Of a stretch of 26,943 nt of DNA, positions 21,636 to 26,943 are shown one piece after another. This DNA is from Methylacidiphilum caldifontis. GTDB lineage: Bacteria > Verrucomicrobiota > Verrucomicrobiia > Methylacidiphilales > CAMAQI01. The notes under the pieces are model-generated. The model ran no database searches. It was not told the origin of the DNA and was given only the letters and a program-made list of their open reading frames with translations. The number at the start of each line of letters is the position of its first letter. The first letter of the stretch is position 1. The position numbers and the translations under genes are program-made. Location: positions 1-26,943 of the forward strand of contig CAMAQI010000010.1 in assembly GCA_945860255.1 (NCBI GenBank). The letters run 5' to 3'.

Positions 21636-22747
21636 AAACTTTCTTCTCAATTTATTGGAGTTTGATCTTAGTGACCTCTCTTGTCGCTCAAGATGCACGA
21701 ATTAGCCAAACGGAAGAACTCAACCGACGTCGTGATTTGAAGGTCGGAATTCCGAATCTTTTAGATTTGAGAGAAGAGGAGCAAGCCCCAGAGGTGATCC
21801 CAGGAGATCGTGATGATCTCGGCCCTCAATACATTGTTAAACGCAAACTCGTAAGACGCTGGTGGGATGTTAAATTTGATACTCAATATCTTTATACTTC
21901 GAACATGTTGCTTCAGGCGAATAATTGGCATAATAAAGCCGTCGATACCACTCTTCTGGCGACCACCGCCGAATTTAGTTTTGCTCCTGATCCGATTCTC
22001 CTCGGCGAAAATGCCCTTCTCCCGAAGATCGGCTTTCGCCATCAATGGTTTAATTATGCTCTAGGGGATACCGAGCCGATGTTTCGCTACGCAGGGGATA
22101 CCGTCCAAAATGATAAAAGGGGCTATAAGCGTTTCGATTTTGACTCCCAAACAATCTTCGGAAATCTGAATTATCTCGTCGATCAGAAGTGGCTCTTTGG
22201 ATTGGGCTTTGATTTCACCCGTTTGCTGACTCACGAAAATGTGGCGGATGCACCAACTCAAACCCAAAATTATTCGGAATTTTATAAGGAATATGTTCCC
22301 TCTTGGTCTGTTGCCCGAATCTTTCAAATCACCCCCGTGACCATGGCGGTGATCGGTTATGAGGGAAAACTTCGCTACACCGATGCTGATAATAATAACT
22401 CCTTGGATAATCTCGACGGAACCGATCGTCATGAATTGAATAACCGACTTGATTCCATTTTATCTCTTTCGTTGCGTCAGCAAATTGTTCCAACGGTTTT
22501 CGTTCAACCCTTTGCGCGACTTCAATATTCGAATTATAATATCAATGATCATCGCCAAGATCTCGTTTATCGGAATCGGGAGGATATTACCTTTACGGGA
22601 GGCTCCTCCTTCAGTTGGGAAGTGACCGATTGGTTCACGGTTTCTTGCTTTGGCTCCTACGAACAAAGAACTTCAACCGCAGAACGGATTGAGGAATATG
22701 ATAAGTTCGATCTCGGGGGTGGATTAAGTGCTAATTTTAGATTTTAA
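21632..22747 (+). CDS. Probable outer-membrane beta-barrel protein
   Basis: This 371-residue protein has a signal peptide (MKTFFSIYWSLILVTSLVAQ) and a ~50-residue charged linker. Alternating amphipathic strands follow, rich in aromatic residues (WWDVKFDTQYLYTSNML, LPKIGFRHQWFNYAL, WLFGLGFDFTRL, FVQPFARLQYSNYNI). The protein ends GGGLSANFRF, with the terminal Phe typical of barrel proteins recognised by BamA. It starts with GTG overlapping the FecR-domain gene's stop. The next gene follows after 17 nt. The three genes look like one operon that builds an envelope complex. Function beyond barrel insertion is unknown. Confidence 0.82.
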   Translation: MKTFFSIYWSLILVTSLVAQDARISQTEELNRRRDLKVGIPNLLDLREEEQAPEVIPGDRDDLGPQYIVKRKLVRRWWDVKFDTQYLYTSNMLLQANNWHNKAVDTTLLATTAEFSFAPDPILLGENALLPKIGFRHQWFNYALGDTEPMFRYAGDTVQNDKRGYKRFDFDSQTIFGNLNYLVDQKWLFGLGFDFTRLLTHENVADAPTQTQNYSEFYKEYVPSWSVARIFQITPVTMAVIGYEGKLRYTDADNNNSLDNLDGTDRHELNNRLDSILSLSLRQQIVPTVFVQPFARLQYSNYNINDHRQDLVYRNREDITFTGGSSFSWEVTDWFTVSCFGSYEQRTSTAERIEEYDKFDLGGGLSANFRF

Positions 22748-22764
22748 CTCCTCTATTGAGGTGC

Positions 22765-24474
22765 ATGGAAAATAAAAAGCTGCCATTTTTAAATCTCTCC
22801 CCTTGGGCGATCCTCTGTTTTCTTACTTTTGCACTCGGAATTGTTTATTCGAATAGCTTTCACGGCCCCTTTATCCATGACGATCTTCCGTCGATCCTTC
22901 ATAATCCAAGTCTCCATTCTCTCCTCAAGGCGATTCAGCTCACCTCTTTTGGAGCGGAGACGGTCACGGGACGTCCGATTTTAAATTTCTCGCTGGCACT
23001 CAATTACGCATTCGGAGGATTTTCTCCCTTCGGATATCACCTGACCAATTTTTTCATTCATCTATCCGCAACCTTCATTTTATTTTCATTTTTGCGACTG
23101 ACTTTCTCCTTGCCGAAGTTTTCAGAGTCGATTCGCAATGAATCGATCCCCCTGGCTGCCTGTATCGCCGGACTCTGGGGACTTCATCCTCTCCAAACAG
23201 GATCTGTCACCCTCATTATCCAACGGGCCGAATCGTTGGTCTCTCTATTCTATCTTTTGACGCTCTATTGTTTTATTCGTTCGCAAGCAGGGAAAAAATC
23301 CCTTTTATGGCTCTCTACCTCGATTTTCGTTTGTTATTTAGGAATGGGAACCAAAGAGATCATGGTCAGCGCCCCATTAATCGTTCTCCTCTACGATTGG
23401 ACCTTTACGGAAACCGACTTTCAGCGGCTCTGGAATAAAAGACGTTTTTATTACTATGGACTCCTCTCCTCCTGGGGATTGGTGATCTATTTAAATCTCT
23501 GCGCCAAGTCTCGCGATGGCGTTTACGGCTATGCTGGCGAGATTACGCTTGGGCAACATCTGCAAACGCAGTCCTGGGCGATCGTTCATTATCTTCGACT
23601 GATCTTCTGGCCCTCTCCGTTGATTCTCGATTATGGAGTCGTAAAAGTTTCCGACTGGGGGATCATTCTCCCTTGTACTCTCCTCTTGCTTGCTATCGTC
23701 GGAACCATCGGTTGGCTGATTTGGAAAAAGCCGGAATGGGGCTTCTGGGGGATATGGGCGATGGCACTCGTCGCCCCCACCTCCTCGATCATTCCGATGC
23801 AATCAGAACCGGTATCGGAACATCGTATTTATCTGGCGATGGTTTCTGTCCTTTTATTCCTTGTTTTAGGAATCCATCATTTGCTCGGAAAAAGAGGTTA
23901 CCTTCTCTTGATTCTCTTAGCGGTTGTTTTCGGTTTTATGACCTATCAGCGCAATCGGGATTATTCCTCTGAAGAATCGATCTGGAAATCGACCGTGCTC
24001 CATGCCCCCTTGAATCCGCGTGCCCATAACAACTATGCCGGGGCACTCTTTAATCAAAGTCGATGGGAGGAAGCAGAGTTTCACCTCAAGGAGACGATTC
24101 GCTTGGAGCCCCGACATTTAAAAGCCTATCTCAATTACGGGCGTTTGTACGAAGCCAAAGGTGATTTACGGGAGTCCGAAGGGATGTATCGAAAGGCCAT
24201 CGAACTGCGCCCCGATTTTTCCGAGGCAAAAATTAATTTAAGTCACCTCTTCATTCGCCAACATAAAATCAGTGAGGCGGAAAATCTCTATCGTGAGGTT
24301 CTTCAGGAAAGCCCACGGAACCCCCTCCCTTATTTGAATCTTGGGGTGATCTATGAAAGTCGGAAGGAGTGGCAAAAAGCGGAAACGATCTATCTTCAAG
24401 CCATTGAAAACGGAGTCGAAGAGCCGGAGATATTCATCCGACTGCAAATGATTCAAGTGCCGTTAATCGAATAG
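22765..24474 (+). CDS. Multi-membrane protein with C-terminal TPR repeats (TMTC-like)
   Basis: This 569-residue protein has about ten membrane segments in its first ~395 residues and four TPR repeats at about 417-550 (for example NNYAGALFNQSRWEEAEFHL and LNYGRLYEAKGDLRESEGMY). Features such as HGPFIHDDLPSILHNP near the N terminus, RPILNFSLALNYAFGG, YHLTNFFIHL and IIQRAESL match the GT-C-like, TMTC/O-mannosyltransferase-type layout found in many bacteria. The paired Asp (HDD) is the likely catalytic loop. It may glycosylate exported proteins, perhaps those of its operon, but that is inference. The start is ATG 22765, with GAGGTG directly ahead. The 3' end overlaps the convergent vapC gene by 12 nt. 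Confidence 0.85.
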   Translation: MENKKLPFLNLSPWAILCFLTFALGIVYSNSFHGPFIHDDLPSILHNPSLHSLLKAIQLTSFGAETVTGRPILNFSLALNYAFGGFSPFGYHLTNFFIHLSATFILFSFLRLTFSLPKFSESIRNESIPLAACIAGLWGLHPLQTGSVTLIIQRAESLVSLFYLLTLYCFIRSQAGKKSLLWLSTSIFVCYLGMGTKEIMVSAPLIVLLYDWTFTETDFQRLWNKRRFYYYGLLSSWGLVIYLNLCAKSRDGVYGYAGEITLGQHLQTQSWAIVHYLRLIFWPSPLILDYGVVKVSDWGIILPCTLLLLAIVGTIGWLIWKKPEWGFWGIWAMALVAPTSSIIPMQSEPVSEHRIYLAMVSVLLFLVLGIHHLLGKRGYLLLILLAVVFGFMTYQRNRDYSSEESIWKSTVLHAPLNPRAHNNYAGALFNQSRWEEAEFHLKETIRLEPRHLKAYLNYGRLYEAKGDLRESEGMYRKAIELRPDFSEAKINLSHLFIRQHKISEAENLYREVLQESPRNPLPYLNLGVIYESRKEWQKAETIYLQAIENGVEEPEIFIRLQMIQVPLIE

Positions 24475-24894
24475 AGGATTAAGATGTCGAACTCCTGAAA
24501 ACCGTTCGAAATCGAGATCTGCTGTATGGACCTCTCCATGGAGACGTTGTGCAACTGCCGCAATTTGAGCATCGGAGGTTAGATTTCCTGCCACTCCCGT
24601 AAGTTGTAACTGTTTCAAAGCGATCATCACATCCTCCTGATTCATTTCCATGATCATGACATGGGGTCGCTCAATCCACGATTGGACGCAAGCGGCAGCC
24701 TCCTCAATACGTAGCGGGGTTTCGAAGATACGGGAGTGTGTGCTTACTCGCACGAAGCCAAAGAGTACAACGGGAATCATCGCCACGGGATCCGGCCCCG
24801 TCATTATTTTTTCACACCATTTTTTGGCTTTCAGGTGAAATGGACTTGATGAGTCGTAGGCATAAAGAAGAAGATTAGCGTCAGGAATAATCAC
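24463..24894 (-). CDS. VapC-type PIN-domain ribonuclease toxin
   Basis: This 143-residue PIN protein has D5 (IIPDANLLLYAYD), VVLFGFVRVSTHSRIF, LTSDAQIAAVAQ and TADLDFERFSGVRHLNPL. It belongs to the VapC subgroup with the LxFxRxxTxxR motif in place of the usual glutamate motif. It cleaves structured RNA with Mg2+. Its start overlaps the vapB stop by 4 nt (ATGA). It shares no close similarity with the other VapC here (10110-10541). Its stop lies within the 3' end of the TPR membrane protein gene on the opposite strand (12 nt overlap). Confidence 0.93.
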   Translation of the reverse strand: MIIPDANLLLYAYDSSSPFHLKAKKWCEKIMTGPDPVAMIPVVLFGFVRVSTHSRIFETPLRIEEAAACVQSWIERPHVMIMEMNQEDVMIALKQLQLTGVAGNLTSDAQIAAVAQRLHGEVHTADLDFERFSGVRHLNPLFD

Positions 24895-25169
24895 CTCAGT
24901 TTCTCCTTCAATCGTTCGGTAAGGGATAGAAAGGCCTCGGCTTCCAGCTCATCGGCCGCTTGTCCAAGTCGTCGCGGATCGAGTCCTGATTTGAGTCCGA
25001 GAGGTTTGGCAATGACTTTAAAATGTGGAGAAGAAGGAGCGGTTTTTAGCGAGCAAAACCCCGCTCGAATCGCATCATTGAGAACACGTTTGAAGGGACG
25101 ATGCGTTTTCCGAATCTCTGCCTTGATCAGGGATTCAACCTCAGGATCTAAGGTAACCGTTGTTCTCAT
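24891..25169 (-). CDS. VapB-type antitoxin, ribbon-helix-helix
   Basis: This 92-residue protein begins MRTTVTLDPEVESLIKAEIR, then KRVLNDAIRAGF, the classic ribbon-helix-helix dimer and DNA-binding domain. The C-terminal ~45 residues (LDPRRLGQAADELEAEAFLS) should mask the toxin. It precedes and overlaps vapC. The start codon lies at the edge of a perfect 11 bp inverted repeat that brackets the promoter, the expected operator. The -10 lies 6 nt before the ATG, so the mRNA is probably leaderless. Confidence 0.92.
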   Translation of the reverse strand: MRTTVTLDPEVESLIKAEIRKTHRPFKRVLNDAIRAGFCSLKTAPSSPHFKVIAKPLGLKSGLDPRRLGQAADELEAEAFLSLTERLKEKLR

Positions 25170-25214
25170 AAAAGCATCATAGCATCATTTATAATGCAAT
25201 CAAGATGCTTTTAT
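25168..25214 (-). promoter_or_regulatory. vapBC promoter and operator
   Basis: The perfect inverted repeat ATAAAAGCATC (25168-25178) / GATGCTTTTAT (25204-25214) brackets a minus-strand promoter: TTGATT (25198-25203), a 16 nt spacer and TATGAT (25176-25181). A doubled GCATCAT lies inside. Binding of VapB or VapBC here would block RNA polymerase. Confidence 0.75.
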
Positions 25215-25219
25215 CTAAA

Positions 25220-25602
25220 TTATTCTGACCTACTTGTCACTCGATCGTCTTTAATTTGCCACAATGCTCGGATAGATTCAGGAAAAGATGGTAAATCCCC
25301 TTGATCGCTTTTTCGTCGGCAATCGTGAAAATTCTCTAAAAGAATTTCGACAAAACCGACGACTAAAAGCAAGGAAACTGATCGCACCGGTTTAGAAGAG
25401 TTTCTCTCCTCAACACCTTGTGATCGGTTTCAGGTCACAACGGTTTTATATCATCATTCATTTGAAGTTCGAACCGATTTCTCTGGAGATCGACCTGTTC
25501 CTGCTTCGGTTTGGGATGACACCCCCTCCGCTGAACAAGATTTAGTGGAAGTGCTTGGAGGTAAACAGCTCGCTCGTCACGCGCATGGCCTCCCGCGAAA
25601 CT
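25220..25602. pseudogene. Possible eroded gene or genes in a gene-free stretch
   Basis: No complete gene is visible, but both strands have gene-like open pieces. On the plus strand, ATG 25288 with AGGAAAAG ahead runs 34 codons to TAG. The +2 frame then continues without a start through TGLEEFLSSTPCDRFQ, SFEVRTDFSGDRP and VWDDTPSAEQDLVEVLGG to a stop near 25604. On the minus strand, GTG 25387 to TAA 25220 encodes a 55-residue frame with VSLLLVVGFVEILLENF. A frameshifted remnant is the simplest reading, but I cannot name the ancestor. Confidence 0.3.
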
Positions 25603-25605
25603 GAA

Positions 25606-25694
25606 GCAGGAAACACTTTTCTTTTTTTCAGTTCCTTCCCGTTTTTATCCCATTCCACTGGAAACGGGAAGGAACCTATTTTTCCCTTTCCTGC
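25606..25694. terminator. Long perfect hairpin, terminator-like, ahead of the AEC gene
   Basis: The arms GTTCCTTCCCGTTT (25631-25644) and AAACGGGAAGGAAC (25662-25675) pair perfectly over 14 bp around a 17 nt loop. T-rich runs flank both sides. Outer arms GCAGGAAA (25606-25613) and TTTCCTGC (25687-25694) extend the structure. It could terminate transcription in either direction. Confidence 0.7.
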
Positions 25695-25723
25695 AATCCA
25701 TCTTCCCGTACCCTTGACCTCTG

Positions 25724-26671
25724 ATGCAAAATTTTTGGGTCGTTATTCAAGCGGTCTTGCCGATCTTTCTCGTGATCGCCACGGGCGGTCTGCTCCAAAG
25801 TAAAGGGTGGATCTCTCAAGACCTCGAACGGGGAATCTTTAGACTCGTTCTTAATGTTCTGATGCCCTGTTTTATTTTGGATTCAATCCTTGGAAATGAA
25901 ACGTTACGGAATCCGGAAAATATCATCACTGCCCCCCTCATCGGAGTTTTCCTTTGTGCGCTTGCGGCTCTCCTCGGTCTTCTCTTTGCCCCTTTTTTCG
26001 GACTTCGGGAACGATCTTCAAAGCGCTCTTTTGCTTTTGCCGTTTCGATCATGAATTTCGGTTATATTGCCGTTCCGTTGGCTCAATCGATCTTTGGTAA
26101 AGAGACCCTTGGAATGCTTTTTGTTTTCAATCTCGGAATCGAAATCTCCCTTTGGACCTTAGGAGCGATTCTTCTTTCGCGACAAACCCTCCTTCATTCC
26201 TTGAAACAAATTAATTTTTCCGCAATTGCGGCGATCATTTTAGGTGTGACGCTCAATTTTGCGAATGCCCAAGAATGGATCCCCTTATTTGTTTTGAAAA
26301 CAGTTCATTACCTCGGAACCCCTGCAAACCCCCTCGCGATTTTGCTCATCGGAGCGACCTTTGCGGCCTCTCTCCACTCTTTTTCTTTTCGTGAAGGATG
26401 GCAAACGATGGGGGCTGGAATTTTCTTACGAAATCTTTTGCTCCCCTTCACCCTCCTTCTCGTCGCCCGCTTCGCACCGATCAGTGAGGATCTTCGACGG
26501 GTGCTGATTCTCCAATCGGCGATGCCCGCCGCTCTTTATCCCATCGTCTTGATTAAACATTATCACGGCGATTCGGTAACCGCACTCCGCGTCGCCGTCG
26601 CCTCCACTCTTTTTGGATTGCTGACAATCCCGTTGATTCTCAAATTCGGAATGAGCTGGGTCTTTGGATAG
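25724..26671 (+). CDS. AEC-family (auxin efflux carrier-like) membrane transporter
   Basis: This 315-residue protein has about ten hydrophobic segments in the 5+5 arrangement of AEC/Mem_trans proteins. Typical landmarks are VLPIFLVIATGGLLQSKGWI (11-30), FRLVLNVLMPCFILDSIL with the conserved proline (39-56), SIMNFGYIAVPLAQSIFG (108-125), NPLAILLIGATFAASL and LQSAMPAALYPIVL near the C terminus. Family members export organic acids or malonate-like anions; the substrate here is unknown. No partner genes are adjacent. No Shine-Dalgarno is evident at the ATG. It begins 29 nt after a long hairpin, so it is probably a separate transcription unit. Confidence 0.88.
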   Translation: MQNFWVVIQAVLPIFLVIATGGLLQSKGWISQDLERGIFRLVLNVLMPCFILDSILGNETLRNPENIITAPLIGVFLCALAALLGLLFAPFFGLRERSSKRSFAFAVSIMNFGYIAVPLAQSIFGKETLGMLFVFNLGIEISLWTLGAILLSRQTLLHSLKQINFSAIAAIILGVTLNFANAQEWIPLFVLKTVHYLGTPANPLAILLIGATFAASLHSFSFREGWQTMGAGIFLRNLLLPFTLLLVARFAPISEDLRRVLILQSAMPAALYPIVLIKHYHGDSVTALRVAVASTLFGLLTIPLILKFGMSWVFG

Positions 26672-26943
26672 ATAAAAAAGGAGCTAATCGGCTTAGGGGA
26701 AGGGAAGAAATTAACCGCCACTCCCTGCGTGATAACGCATTCAAAGCTGGAAATCCCGCATATGCGGGAGAGAGCCGAGGGAAAACCTTCGTAAAACGAA
26801 ATCAAACCCATGGAATCTCAAAGGTTTGAATAGGGGTAACAGGGATTCAACCAACCAGAAAACCAATTGCGAAGCAAAAAAACACTAAACAGGGTCTCGA
26901 ACGTTTGGTGCAGGGGTCCATGGGGGCACAACCAAATCGAAGA
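26672..26943. other. Gene-free end of window with a 16 bp palindrome
   Basis: TCCCGCATATGCGGGA (26754-26769) is a perfect palindrome. GGTTTGAAT / ATTCAACC forms a second, bulged hairpin around 26823-26852. The final GCACAACCAAATCGAAGA resembles GGACCAAATCGAAGA at 19871. I see no tRNA, tmRNA or protein. Confidence 0.4.

Noticed and set aside
26790..26943. Possible tRNA or tmRNA end (T-arm-like GGATTCAACC and GTCTCGAAC words)
   Set aside because: No acceptor stem, no cloverleaf and no CCA end could be formed on either strand.
1..26943. CRISPR array among the many short repeats
   Set aside because: Repeats are dispersed or inverted, without regular spacing or spacers, and no cas gene is present.

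Overview
The window is a bacterial chromosome segment of moderate G+C content. It carries core housekeeping genes (infA, a fabG-acpP-fabF operon, pta, a DEAD-box helicase) mixed with envelope, glycan and toxin-antitoxin genes. There is no rRNA, tRNA, prophage, insertion-sequence transposase or CRISPR array. The RNA-recognition-motif protein with a glycine-rich tail, the PocR-domain AraC regulator, the FecR-domain exported protein and many intergenic repeats of the 'CCACGGATAACACAGAT' type suggest a Gram-negative environmental bacterium, perhaps of the PVC group (Verrucomicrobiota-like). That placement is inference from gene content only.

Layout. 1-72: the tail of an unidentified gene. 73-696: repeat-rich spacer. 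697-2870: RRM protein, infA with a strong terminator, then a CPA2 Na+/H+ antiporter behind a leader with alternative pairings. 2871-3601: repeats. 3602-8289: DEAD-box (DECD variant) helicase, convergent with fabG-acpP-fabF, then a divergent PocR-AraC regulator. An almost identical ~260 bp repeat brackets this block in opposite orientations. 8544-10541: a small protein, a mazEF-type module and a phd-vapC module flanked by direct repeats. 10582-12703: two small exported proline-rich proteins and a PilT-like ATPase. 13110-16673: three glycosyltransferases (one GT4, two GT9) on the minus strand, divergent from pta (16663). 17741-19859: a membrane protein of unknown function and an M42-type peptidase. 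20088-24474: an apparent operon of a FecR-domain exported protein, an outer-membrane barrel-like protein and a multi-membrane TPR protein. 24463-25169: a vapBC module with a palindromic operator. 25724-26671: an AEC-family transporter.

The least explained signal lies between the genes. I see five repeat types: (R1) a ~260 bp element with an internal palindrome; (R2) a ~90 bp element with inverted ends, present four times, whose closing stem covaries between copies; (R3) a ~135 bp element with 28 bp terminal inverted repeats; (R4) a 15-16 bp motif, TAGGCGTCAACTTAAG; (R5) a direct repeat on either side of phd-vapC. Several of these abut coding ends and supply stop or start codons. Two further regulatory signals stand out: the antiporter leader, where one segment can pair with either of two downstream segments, and three antitoxin genes whose predicted -10 boxes all lie 6 nt from the ATG, which predicts leaderless mRNAs.
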